Assembly (NCBI RefSeq): GCF_036347135.1
Contig: NZ_CP108938.1
Location: 6,572,001-6,636,000, forward strand
Source of the DNA: Streptomyces sp. NBC_00775
Lineage (GTDB): Bacteria > Actinomycetota > Actinomycetes > Streptomycetales > Streptomycetaceae
Reading direction: 5' to 3'
DNA length: 64,000 nt
Both the position numbers and the translations under genes were made by a program. Below the pieces are notes generated by a model that worked only from the letters and a program-made list of their open reading frames with translations, had not been told where the DNA came from and did no database searches. Numbering within the stretch: position 1 is the first letter of the stretch; each line of letters starts with the position of its first letter. Shown piece after piece: positions 51,714 to 59,989 of this stretch.

Positions 51714-52664
51714 ATGGAAGCAACCATTGAAATCTCCGGACTGCGCAAGCACTTCGGGGGGACACAGGCGCTCGACGGGATGTCCTTCACGGTGCTGCCC
51801 GGCCAGGTCACCGGGTTCGTCGGCCCCAACGGCGCGGGGAAGTCCACCACGATGCGGGTCGTCCTCGGCCTGGACGCGGCCGACGCGGGCTCCGCGACGG
51901 TCAGCGGGCAGCCGTACCAGTCGCTGAGGCACCCGCTCACCCACGTCGGGTCGCTGCTCGACGCCGCCGCACTGCAGCCGAGCCGGACCGCGCGCAACCA
52001 CCTGCTGTGGCTGGCGCACTCCCAGGGTCTGACCGCCGCGCGGGTCGACGAAGTGGTCGAGCAGGCCGGTCTGCGGTCGGTGATCCGGCGGAAGGCGGGC
52101 GGCTACTCCCTGGGCATGCGGCAGCGTCTGGGGATCGCTGCCGCGCTGCTCGGCGACCCGCCCGTCCTCATGCTGGACGAGCCGTTCAACGGCATGGACC
52201 CCGAGGGCATCGTGTGGATGCGCGGGCTCCTGCGGACGCTGGCCGGGCAGGGCCGCGCCGTGCTGGTCTCCAGCCATCTGATGAGCGAGCTCCAGGACGC
52301 CGCGGACCATCTGGTGGTGGTCGGCCGGGGCAAGGTCATCGCCGACACGAGCGTCCGCGAGCTGCTCGCCGCGGCGTCCGGGGACCGGGTCACGCTGCGC
52401 ACCACCGCGGGCCCGCGGGCGATGGGCGTGCTCGAACACGCCGGGGCCGACGTGGCCGCCACCGGGCCCGGCACACTTACCGTGTCCGGGCTGCCGGCGG
52501 AGCGCGTCGTCGCGGTGCTCGCCGCGAGCGCGGTGCCGTTCGCCGAAGTATCCGCACACCGGGCCACGCTGGAGGAGGCGTACCTCGAACTCACCAGGGA
52601 GGCGGTCGAGTTCCATGCCGCCGGCCCCTCCGCCTCCCGGGCGGACAGGGAGGCGACCCGATGA
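51714..52664 (+). CDS. ABC exporter ATP-binding protein
   Basis: 316 residues from the ATG at 51714; a GTG two codons earlier is possible. Motifs: Walker A GPNGAGKST, signature YSLGMRQRLGIAAALLG, Walker B VLMLDEPFNGMD and switch His in VSSHLMSEL, a DrrA/BcrA-type ATPase. About 100 residues follow the nucleotide domain, ending ATLEEAYLELTREAVEF, typical of ABC-2 exporters for peptides or lipophilic drugs. Its stop overlaps the start of the first permease (ATGA). It should power export by the two permeases downstream, probably under the divergent two-component system. Confidence 0.94.
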   Translation: MEATIEISGLRKHFGGTQALDGMSFTVLPGQVTGFVGPNGAGKSTTMRVVLGLDAADAGSATVSGQPYQSLRHPLTHVGSLLDAAALQPSRTARNHLLWLAHSQGLTAARVDEVVEQAGLRSVIRRKAGGYSLGMRQRLGIAAALLGDPPVLMLDEPFNGMDPEGIVWMRGLLRTLAGQGRAVLVSSHLMSELQDAADHLVVVGRGKVIADTSVRELLAAASGDRVTLRTTAGPRAMGVLEHAGADVAATGPGTLTVSGLPAERVVAVLAASAVPFAEVSAHRATLEEAYLELTREAVEFHAAGPSASRADREATR

Positions 52665-54307
52665 ACACGGACCCCACGGACCCCACGGACCCCACAGGCA
52701 CCACCGGCAGCACGGGCGGCACCGCGCCGTACGTGTCGGAACTGCGGCCCGGGCACGGTGGCTTCGCGCCCCTCCTGCGCGCCGAGCTGACCAAGTTCAG
52801 GACCGTCCGGGGCTGGGCCATCGGCCTGGTCGTCGCGGTCCTGGCGACCATGGGTCTGACCCTGCTCCAGCACAGCTCCTGCAGTTTCAACGGTTCGGAC
52901 TGTCCCAGCTCCCCGGTGGGGCCGGACGGCGGGGCGGTGACCGACACCTTCTACTTCGTGCACCAGCCGCTGCGCGGGGACGGCAGCATCACCGTCCGGA
53001 TGACGTCACTGACCGGCCTGTACTCGGAGAACGGCGGCTCGCCGGTCGGCGCCGGACCGGGGCAGAACCCGACGGCGGGCATGAAACCCGGTCTCCAGCC
53101 CTGGGGGAAGGCCGGGATCATCATCAAGGACGGCACCGCCCCGGGATCGGCGTACGCGGCGATGATGGTGACCGGCGGCCACGGGGTGCGGATGCAGTAC
53201 GACTACACCCACGACCGGCCCGGCCTCGCCGGTGACGTCTCCGCGGCATCCCCGCGCTGGCTGCGGCTGACCCGCTCCGGTGACACGATCACCGGGTACG
53301 ACTCGGCGGACGGCACCCACTGGACGAAGGTCGATGCCGTCACCCTGGCCGGACTGCCCGCCACCGCGCAGATCGGACTGTTCGCCGCCTCCCCGGTCCA
53401 CACGAAGGTGGTTTCCCAGAGCCTCACCTCGCAGTCCGAGACAGGCGGCCCCAGTCAGATCACCGCCGCCATCGACAAGCTCGACCTCCAGGGCGCCAAG
53501 CCCGGCGGCGTGTGGGCCGGCGGCCAGACGGGCGGCGCCGGCGGCTCCGTATACCCGCTACGAGGAGGTGCGTTCCGGCAGAGCGGCGGCACGCTCACGG
53601 TGACCGGCTCCGGCGACATCGCACCGGCCGTTCCCGGCGGACCGAGCAGCGGCGTGTCCCTCTCGGACACCCTTGTCGGCATGTTCGCCGGGCTGATCGC
53701 GATGGTCGTCGTGGGCACGGTGTTCATCACCTCCGAGTACCGGCGGGGCCTGATTCGCACCACCCTCACCGCGAGTCCCCGGCGCGGACGGGTGCTGGCC
53801 GCCAAGGCCGTCGTGATCGGCGCGGTCACCTTCGTGGCCGGCCTCGTCGCCGTCACCGGCGCCCTCGTGATCGGCGAGCGGCAGATGCGCGCCGACGGTG
53901 TCTCCATCGACCCGGTGTCCACGCTCACCCTGGTGCGCATCGTGGTCGGCACCGCGGCGCTGCTCGCCGTCGCATCGGTCCTCGCCCTCGCCATCGGCAC
54001 CGTGCTGCGGCGCAGCGCGATCGCGGTCGTCGCCGTCATCGTGGCGATCGTCCTGCCGTACTTCCTCACGGTGGGCGGCGTCTCCTTCCTGCCGGTCGGC
54101 GTCGCGAACTGGCTGCTGCGGCTCACCCCGGCCGCCGCCTTCGCCATCCAGCAGCCATATCCGCGGTATGCGCAAGTCGCCTTCTCCTACACACCCCCGA
54201 ACGGCTACTACCCGCTGGCGCCGTGGGCGGGCTTCGCGGTGCTGTGCGCCTGGGCAGCCGTCGCCCTGGGCCTGGCCGCCTTCCTGCTGCGCCGGAGGGA
54301 CGCGTGA
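52661..54307 (+). CDS. ABC-2 permease with extracytoplasmic beta-sandwich domain
   Basis: 548 residues, roughly twice the length of a normal ABC-2 permease. After a DPT-repeat N-terminus and the first helix (WAIGLVVAVLATMGLTLL, about 47-64) comes an outer region of ~270 residues. Its central part (DGSITVRMTSLTG, WGKAGIIIKDG, PRWLRLTRSGDTITGYDSAD, QIGLFAASP) reads like a concanavalin/DUF1349-type beta-sandwich that usually binds carbohydrate. Helices 2-6 follow from ~345, with the ABC-2 motif TSEYRRGLIRTTLTASPRRG after helix 2. The second permease starts at an overlapping GTGA. The extra domain may sense or capture the exported or inhibitory compound at the cell surface. Confidence 0.87.
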   Translation: MNTDPTDPTDPTGTTGSTGGTAPYVSELRPGHGGFAPLLRAELTKFRTVRGWAIGLVVAVLATMGLTLLQHSSCSFNGSDCPSSPVGPDGGAVTDTFYFVHQPLRGDGSITVRMTSLTGLYSENGGSPVGAGPGQNPTAGMKPGLQPWGKAGIIIKDGTAPGSAYAAMMVTGGHGVRMQYDYTHDRPGLAGDVSAASPRWLRLTRSGDTITGYDSADGTHWTKVDAVTLAGLPATAQIGLFAASPVHTKVVSQSLTSQSETGGPSQITAAIDKLDLQGAKPGGVWAGGQTGGAGGSVYPLRGGAFRQSGGTLTVTGSGDIAPAVPGGPSSGVSLSDTLVGMFAGLIAMVVVGTVFITSEYRRGLIRTTLTASPRRGRVLAAKAVVIGAVTFVAGLVAVTGALVIGERQMRADGVSIDPVSTLTLVRIVVGTAALLAVASVLALAIGTVLRRSAIAVVAVIVAIVLPYFLTVGGVSFLPVGVANWLLRLTPAAAFAIQQPYPRYAQVAFSYTPPNGYYPLAPWAGFAVLCAWAAVALGLAAFLLRRRDA

Positions 54308-55113
54308 GGCGGGCCGCGCCTGTGGAACGGGCGCATGCCGGGGCGGTGCTGCGCGCGGAGTGGACGAAGGCACGCACCACCGGCGGCACGGTCTGGCTGC
54401 TGGTGGCCGTCATCGCGCTGACCGTGGCGGTAGCCGTGGCGGCGACCACGGCTCTCACGTGCAGAGCCGCCGGCTGCGGCGCGGACCCCGCCAGGAGCAG
54501 CCTCGCGGGGATCTACCTCAGCCAGACGATCGTGGCCCTCGTGGCCGTGCTGGCCGTCAGCGGCGAATACAGCAACGGCATGATCCGCACCACTTTCACC
54601 GCGATGCCGCGCCGGACCACCGTCCTCGCCGCCAAAGCGGCCGTCGTCACCGGCCTGGTGCTGGCGACCGGAGCCGTCGCCGTGGCCGCTTCCATGCTGG
54701 TCGGCCGGCTCATCCTGCCCGGCCACGGCTTCACACCGGCGCACGGATACCCGTCGCTGTCCCTGCACCACGGGCCGATGCTGCGCGCCGCCACCGGGTC
54801 CGTCCTCTACCTGGCGCTGATCGCCCTGCTCGCCCTGGGCATCGCCGCCGCCGTCCGTGACGCGGCCATGGCCGTCGGGATCGTCCTCGGCCTGCTCTAC
54901 TTGTTTCCGATCATCGCTGGCGCGGTCAGCGACCCGCACTGGCACCGGCATCTGGAGCAGATCGCGCCGATGACCGCGGGGCTGTACATCCAGGCCACCA
55001 CCGGCCTGGACGAGTTGCCCCTCAGCCCCTGGCAAGGCCTCGGCGTCCCCGCCGCCTGGGCTGCCGGGGCGCTCCTCGTCGGCGGGGTGCTGCTGCGGGC
55101 GCGCGATGTGTGA
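54304..55113 (+). CDS. ABC-2 permease, second subunit
   Basis: 269 residues from a GTG at 54304 that overlaps the preceding stop codon (GTGA). Six helices; the segment SGEYSNGMIRTTFTAMPRRTT repeats the motif seen in the first permease, so the two form a heterodimeric ABC-2 exporter with the ATPase at 51714. It is of normal length and lacks the outer beta-sandwich. The gene pattern resembles antimicrobial peptide or lipid exporters guarded by a two-component system, but the substrate is not known. Confidence 0.9.
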   Translation: MRRAAPVERAHAGAVLRAEWTKARTTGGTVWLLVAVIALTVAVAVAATTALTCRAAGCGADPARSSLAGIYLSQTIVALVAVLAVSGEYSNGMIRTTFTAMPRRTTVLAAKAAVVTGLVLATGAVAVAASMLVGRLILPGHGFTPAHGYPSLSLHHGPMLRAATGSVLYLALIALLALGIAAAVRDAAMAVGIVLGLLYLFPIIAGAVSDPHWHRHLEQIAPMTAGLYIQATTGLDELPLSPWQGLGVPAAWAAGALLVGGVLLRARDV

Positions 55114-55174
55114 GCGACAGCGAACCAGGCGTGATCCAGGCGAACTCCTCCCGCCCGGCCGTGTGTTGGCGTGT

Positions 55175-55456
55175 TCAGCAGAGGCTGATGCCCTGCTCCG
55201 CGAGCATGAGCAGGCCGGCCAGGCCGGTGAAGAGGACCCTGGCCGTGACGGTGAGCCAGAGGGCACCGCGCCACCACCGGCCGGCGTCGGCACGGAAAGC
55301 CAGCGTCGTCGTCGCCGCGAGGGTGGCCAGCAGTACGCATGCCGCCGCGGTCTGCTGGTGCCGGGCGTCGAACGAGCAGTACTCGTCCCGGTTCGACGCG
55401 AGGAGGCAGCCGGCGACGAAGAGCGCGAACGCCGCCTCCGGCACCAGCACGGCCAT
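55175..55456 (-). CDS. Small polytopic membrane protein of unknown function
   Basis: 93 residues from the ATG at 55456 with GAGG about seven bases upstream; upstream codons in frame (a TTG at 55483) are possible. Three hydrophobic segments (LVPEAAFALFVAGCLL, AAACVLLATLAATTTLAF, ALWLTVTARVLFTGLAGLLML) and two Cys in the first loop. No family was recognised. It is convergent with the ABC exporter genes (61-bp gap). Coding status rests on codon bias, the ribosome site and the membrane pattern. The 55457-55746 gap beyond it holds only the 34-bp repeats. Confidence 0.5.
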   Translation of the reverse strand: MAVLVPEAAFALFVAGCLLASNRDEYCSFDARHQQTAAACVLLATLAATTTLAFRADAGRWWRGALWLTVTARVLFTGLAGLLMLAEQGISLC

Positions 55457-55650
55457 GCGTCGCCTCAGCACTCCAGGTACCAATCGGCGGTGCCCGGGCC
55501 GAGGGACAGGACGATGGCGAGGAGCCCCTCAAGGCCCAGGGGCAACGTTCTTCGGAGGGGCAGCGAGGATGGGTTGATGACCTTCACGTGCGCATGATGT
55601 GGGACTTACCTGTGAAGGGGCGTGGGGCGAAGCGGTGTGCGTGGTGGTGA

Positions 55651-55744
55651 GGGACGTTCGCTGGTCCGGTGTGCGCTGTGACGAGGGACGTTTCCTGGTC
55701 CGGTGTGCGCGGTGATGAAGGACGTTCCTTGGTCCGGCGTGCGC
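55651..55744. repeat. Three tandem 34-bp repeats next to the MFS stop codon
   Basis: A 26-bp core (GGGACGTT....TGGTCCGGTG then TGCGC) occurs at 55651, 55685 and 55719, an exact 34-bp period with two to four mismatches. The third copy ends 3 bp from the MFS stop codon (minus strand). Thirty-four is not a multiple of three, so the array is unlikely to be coding. It may act in the 3' untranslated region of the MFS transcript. Confidence 0.75.
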
Positions 55745-55746
55745 AC

Positions 55747-57144
55747 TCAGCGGCGTACGACCTGGCGCCGTGCCGCCCGGCGCGCCGCGCCCGCCGCGGA
55801 GATCGTCAGCGCGAGTGCCGCCGCCGCGACCGGAACCCCGTACCCCGCCGTCGTCGACATGTGCTCCACCACCCACCCACCGGTCGCCGAGCCGCAGGCG
55901 ATCCCGCCGAGGAGGCCGGTCACCGCGAGGGTCATGCCTTCGTTCAACCTGCCCTCGGGGGTGCGGTTTTGGACCAGTGTCATGCCGGTGACCATGGTCG
56001 GGGCGGTGGCCATCCCGGCGACGAGCAGGGCTCCCGCGAGGGCCAGGAGGGAGCCCGTCAGGGAGGCCGCGAGGAGCGGCAGGGTCATCAGCACCGTCAT
56101 GGCGGCGACGCACAGCGGGTATCGCCGTTCGGCGGGACCGGCCGGCTTCAAAGCGCCGTACAGCAGACCCGCGACGCACGAGCCCGCCGCCTGGAGGGCG
56201 AGGACGGCGCCCGCGGCCGACTTGTGCCCCTGCGCGTCGGCGAACGCGATCGTGACGACCTCCATCGAGCCGAACACCGCGCCCATGGCGAGGAATCCGA
56301 GGAGGAGAGGGGGCATTCCGGGTGCTCGGACAGGGGACTTGGGCTGGGACTTGGGCCGGGCCTCGGACTGGGTCTGAGACTTCTCCGACTTCTCCGTACG
56401 TCGCTGGGGTGGCGGTTCGGTCGAACGTTGGGCGGCGAAGATCAGTACCCCGGTCATCATCAGGACGTCCCCGACCAGCGTGCCGGCCTCCGGGAAGAAG
56501 GCTCCGCACAGGAAGGCCGCGAACACCGGGCCCAGCATGAAACACAGTTCGTCCGCGGCCTGTTCGAAGGAGTTCGCGGTGTGGATCGCCGCCGGGTCGC
56601 CCTTGAAGAGGTGGGCCCAGCGGGCGCGTGACATGCCACCCATGTTGGGCGTTGTGGCCGTGGCGGCGTACGCGGCGAAGAGCGTCCAGTCGGGCGCTCC
56701 GTAGTGCACGCACAGCACCAGCGCGATGTCACCGAGCAGGGCGAACGCCGTGGCGGGCACGGCCACACGGGCCTGCCCGTACCGGTCGACGAGACGCGCG
56801 GTCCAGGGGGCGACCAGCGCGGTCGCCGCCAGACCGGTCGCCGTGACGGCACCGGCGAGCGCGTACGAGCCCCGCGAACCGGCGATCATGATGACCGCGC
56901 TCACGCTGAACATGCCCATGGGGAGCCGTGCGATGAGGTTGCCGAGGATGAAGGCGCGGGCGCCGGGGTGGGTGAAGAGGCGGTGGTACGGGTTGCGATG
57001 GCGGCGCGGGCTGCGGTGGCTCGGGTTGCGGTGGGTGCTCGCTTCGCGGTCGTGCGGGCGGAAGGCGGTGGCCACCAGGGTGTCGCCGGTGACGGTGAAG
57101 AAGGGCAGGGGGGATTGCCCCTGCTCGGAGGGCTGTTGCGGCAT
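55747..57144 (-). CDS. Major facilitator superfamily transporter
   Basis: 465 residues from the ATG at 57144 with GAGGG about 9 bases upstream. A soluble, His/Arg-rich N-terminal segment of ~60 residues precedes twelve predicted helices. The 2-3 loop motif (WTARLVDRYGQARV) and the long charged loop between the two halves (~45 residues, repeating SEKSQTQSEARPKSQ) are MFS features. It resembles drug-efflux-like MFS proteins of Streptomyces, with no substrate motif visible. It is divergent from the LysR gene at 57228 with an 83-bp gap, so that regulator probably controls it. Confidence 0.88.
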   Translation of the reverse strand: MPQQPSEQGQSPLPFFTVTGDTLVATAFRPHDREASTHRNPSHRSPRRHRNPYHRLFTHPGARAFILGNLIARLPMGMFSVSAVIMIAGSRGSYALAGAVTATGLAATALVAPWTARLVDRYGQARVAVPATAFALLGDIALVLCVHYGAPDWTLFAAYAATATTPNMGGMSRARWAHLFKGDPAAIHTANSFEQAADELCFMLGPVFAAFLCGAFFPEAGTLVGDVLMMTGVLIFAAQRSTEPPPQRRTEKSEKSQTQSEARPKSQPKSPVRAPGMPPLLLGFLAMGAVFGSMEVVTIAFADAQGHKSAAGAVLALQAAGSCVAGLLYGALKPAGPAERRYPLCVAAMTVLMTLPLLAASLTGSLLALAGALLVAGMATAPTMVTGMTLVQNRTPEGRLNEGMTLAVTGLLGGIACGSATGGWVVEHMSTTAGYGVPVAAAALALTISAAGAARRAARRQVVRR

Positions 57145-57227
57145 GGACCAACCCTCGCGTCGGGCGGGGCGGGCGGTCCAACACTTACTCCGTGGTGATT
57201 GACGCACCTGGGTTGTAGATTCGCGCA

Positions 57228-58316
57228 ATGCCTGGTCAACAGCGTCTCGAAGGCCACCACGACAGTCGTCTCGACGGCCATCTCGACGGCCGTCTCGAAG
57301 ATCGCCTCGATGGGCGCCTCGATGGTCGCCCCGGCGGAGGTCTCGGCGGCCACATCGACCCCCGCCTCCTGCGCGCCTTCCTCGCCGTCGCCGACGAACT
57401 GCACTTCACGCGTGCCGCCGCCCGGCTGTACGTCGCTCAGCAGGCCCTGAGCCGGGACATCCGGCGGCTCGAACGGGAGCTGGGGGCGGAGCTGTTCGTG
57501 CGGACCACCCGGCAGGTGGCGCTGACGGCGGACGGCGAGCGGCTGTTGCCGTACGCGCGGCGAGTGCTGGAGGCGCAGGACGCGCTGCTGGCCGCGTTCG
57601 CCCGAGGCCCGCGCGAACAGCGGCCCCTGCTCGTCGACGTCAACTCCCCGGGGCTCATCTCCAGTCGCGTGCTTGAGCGCGCCCGCGAACTCGCCCCCGG
57701 CAGCGAGCTGATGGCCCGCTTCGAGAGCGGACTCACCGGCGCGGCGGTGGAGTTGCTCGCCGGGCGGCTGGACGCGTCGTTCGGGCGGTTCGCGGGGCTC
57801 GACCCGGTGGTGCGGGCCAGGCTGGAGCACCAGCCCGTACGGTATGAGCCGATGGCCGTCATCCTGCCCGAGGACCATCACCTCGCGGCCCTGGACGCGG
57901 TGCCGTTGGCCGCACTCGCCGGCGAGACCGTGTACGCGGGTGCGGGAAACCCCAGCACACTGGAGTGGACCGACCTGGCGCGTCGCCTTTTCGAGGGCCG
58001 GGGCATCGCGCTCGCGCCGCCCGCGCCGGTGGCCGTCGGTCCCGAGGAGTTCCGGCGGATCATGGCCAAGAAACGGAACCCCGTCCTCGCCGTGGTGGAT
58101 TTTCCGGCCATGCCTGAAGCCGTGTTGAGGCCCCTCGTCGACCCCGTTCCCCTGTCACCCGTGTCACTGGTGTGGCGGAAGGGACTGGTGCACCCAGGGA
58201 TCGACGCCCTTCGACGAGCCGCGGCAGAACTCGCGGACGAGGAAGGGTGGTTGCGGCGCCCTGAGGAGGGGTGGATTCCGGCCACCGATTCACTCGTCAT
58301 GGTGAGTCACAACTAA
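57228..58316 (+). CDS. LysR-family transcriptional regulator with repeat-derived N-terminus
   Basis: 362 residues from the ATG at 57228. The LysR helix-turn-helix is normal (DPRLLRAFLAVADELHFTRA, AARLYVAQQALSRDIRRLER) but begins only at about residue 44. The first ~43 residues are mostly tetrapeptide repeats (RLDG/HLDG/RLED) from eight 12-bp units at 57267-57362, not part of the family. The true start may be later, but no other suitable start codon lies before the helix-turn-helix. The C-terminal effector domain is typical. It should regulate the divergent MFS gene and itself; the ligand is unknown. Confidence 0.9.
   Translation: MPGQQRLEGHHDSRLDGHLDGRLEDRLDGRLDGRPGGGLGGHIDPRLLRAFLAVADELHFTRAAARLYVAQQALSRDIRRLERELGAELFVRTTRQVALTADGERLLPYARRVLEAQDALLAAFARGPREQRPLLVDVNSPGLISSRVLERARELAPGSELMARFESGLTGAAVELLAGRLDASFGRFAGLDPVVRARLEHQPVRYEPMAVILPEDHHLAALDAVPLAALAGETVYAGAGNPSTLEWTDLARRLFEGRGIALAPPAPVAVGPEEFRRIMAKKRNPVLAVVDFPAMPEAVLRPLVDPVPLSPVSLVWRKGLVHPGIDALRRAAAELADEEGWLRRPEEGWIPATDSLVMVSHN
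57267..57362 (+). repeat. Eight in-frame 12-bp tandem repeats in the LysR gene
   Basis: Imperfect units of about CGTCTCGACGGC run from 57267 to 57362. They encode residues 14-45 as (R/H)LDG-type tetrapeptides and fade out at the start of the DNA-binding domain. Being a multiple of three they do not disturb the frame. Confidence 0.7.
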
Positions 58317-58477
58317 CACTCAAGTACACGTGTCCTCCACCTGCGCTACATTCGTCGCCCGGGCGCGGCGTGATAAACGTGATAAAGGGGGCGCTCGGAT
58401 CGGGTGGGGGCCCGGTCTGGACGGCAGATAAGTAGTGCCCGGAGTCGTCGCGCACCCGTGAACTGTCCCGTGGGGGG

Positions 58478-59989
58478 ATGTGCGTGCGCGAGGAAAACTG
58501 GCGGAAAGACGCCCAACTGGATCAACGAGAAATTGATCAGCGGGGTGGACGTGGAGCCGATCCGACACCTTTGCAAGGAACCGATCCGCCAGCTTGGCGA
58601 GGAACCGATTCGTCGGCTTGGCGAGGAGCTGATGCGTCAGCTCGGCGGGGATCTGATGTGTCGGCTCGGCGAGGAGCCGAGGAGTCCCGGAGAGGATCCG
58701 AAGAGTTACGCCGGGGGACTGAAGAGTCCCGGCGAGGATCTGAAGGGTCGTCGCGAGGGCCGTCGCGACGGGGAGCCGGCGAGCCGGGGGGCGTCGTCTG
58801 GCCGGAGGCCGGCCGTGGAGCGGAGTCTTGGCCTCGGGCCGGGGGGAGCTCCGGGCGTGGCCCCGAGCGTGACCCGCACCAGGAGCTGGCGCCGGAGTCC
58901 GAGTCCGAGTCCGGGTCGGAGACCGAGCTGCTTTCGAGTCCCGTTTCCGGCGCGGACCCGATATCCGGCTTGGGCCAGGCTTCCGTTCGGGGCCAGGCTT
59001 CCGGCGCGAGCCGCGGCTACGGTACGGCCTCGGCCTCCGGCGCGAACCCGGCCTCCCGAGCGAACGACGCCTCCGGCGCGGCGCGCCCGCACCGTGGCCG
59101 CCTGGGCGAACAGCCTTCCTGGGAGCGCCCGGACGACCCCGGCCACACCCACGATCCGAACGAGGTGACGGTCCAACTCGATGGCGCGGGACGTCAGTTG
59201 GATGAGCGGCTGGTCCAACAGGCCAAGGGTGCCCCGGGGGTCCAGGAGGGCGGCTCGGACGGACCGGTGTTCGTCGACGAGTCGGGCCGGCGCAGCCGTA
59301 GATTCCGGCGGCTCGGCATCCTCGTAGGCATCGCCTGCGCGGTCTACGCCGTCGTCATCGTCACCACGCTGCTGTCGGGCAACTCCAACGCGCCCTGGCT
59401 TCCGGTGCCGGGCCAGCAGGACGATCAGCCGGCCGGCAGGGTCGACTCGTCGCCGCTGCCCGCCGAGTCGGTGTCCCCGTCCGGTACGGGCCGCGCCTCG
59501 CCGGGTGCGAGCGCGACGGGCGGGGACGGAACGACGCGGTCGCCGGGCGCGAGTACGACGCCGGACGCCTCGGGCGGTGCCGCCACCCCGGGCAAGTCCA
59601 CGGACCCCGAGCCCTCGGCGTCCGCCACGACCAAGCCGAACCCGGGCACCAGCACCACCAAGGACCCGGCCCCGGACCCCGACCCGACCGACCCGGTGGT
59701 CAACCCGCCGGACCCCAGCCCGTCCGACAGCGGTGCCACCTCGGCCGACCCCTCGGGGAGCCCGGTCACGGACGGCTCCGGCTCCGGAACCCTCGCGGAC
59801 GGCGCGGCATCGCCGGTCGAGCTGACCTCGCTGGAGCCCGAACAGCCGATCACCACCAGCTCTTCGTCCTCTTCCTCGGACGCCTCTTCCTCGGTTGCCG
59901 GTTCCTCGGACGCCTCTTCCTCGGGCTCGTCTTCCTCGGGTTCTGCCACCTCGGGCTCGTCCTCCTCGTACCCGGAGAACATCCTCTGA
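58478..59989 (+). CDS. matA: MatA-like single-pass membrane protein
   Basis: 503 residues from the ATG at 58478; a GTG at 58484 with GGGGG six bases upstream is an equally good start. A ~275-residue hydrophilic N-terminus precedes one membrane helix (LGILVGIACAVYAVVIVTTLL), then a ~190-residue Pro/Ser/Thr/Asp-rich outer stalk. No enzyme domain is seen. Its stop overlaps the matB start (TGATG). In Streptomyces the matAB pair makes a poly-N-acetylglucosamine-like polymer that holds hyphae together in pellets. The symbol is assigned by partner and position. The first ~100 codons have poor codon bias in this frame and good bias in the +1-shifted frame (see findings), so the N-terminus is uncertain. 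Confidence 0.75.
   Translation: MCVREENWRKDAQLDQREIDQRGGRGADPTPLQGTDPPAWRGTDSSAWRGADASARRGSDVSARRGAEESRRGSEELRRGTEESRRGSEGSSRGPSRRGAGEPGGVVWPEAGRGAESWPRAGGSSGRGPERDPHQELAPESESESGSETELLSSPVSGADPISGLGQASVRGQASGASRGYGTASASGANPASRANDASGAARPHRGRLGEQPSWERPDDPGHTHDPNEVTVQLDGAGRQLDERLVQQAKGAPGVQEGGSDGPVFVDESGRRSRRFRRLGILVGIACAVYAVVIVTTLLSGNSNAPWLPVPGQQDDQPAGRVDSSPLPAESVSPSGTGRASPGASATGGDGTTRSPGASTTPDASGGAATPGKSTDPEPSASATTKPNPGTSTTKDPAPDPDPTDPVVNPPDPSPSDSGATSADPSGSPVTDGSGSGTLADGAASPVELTSLEPEQPITTSSSSSSSDASSSVAGSSDASSSGSSSSGSATSGSSSSYPENIL
58553..58672 (+). repeat. Five 24-bp tandem repeats in the 5' part of matA
   Basis: Units beginning GGAxCxGAT start at 58553, 58577, 58601, 58625 and 58649, an exact 24-bp period, followed by shorter 21-bp derivatives to about 58770. 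In the matA frame they read as octapeptides such as GTDPPAWR. In another frame they read as EPIRQLGE-type octapeptides. Confidence 0.75.

Noticed and set aside
55651..55744. CRISPR array
   Set aside because: Only three units with 26-bp cores and 8-bp separators. There are no spacer-length unique segments and no cas genes.
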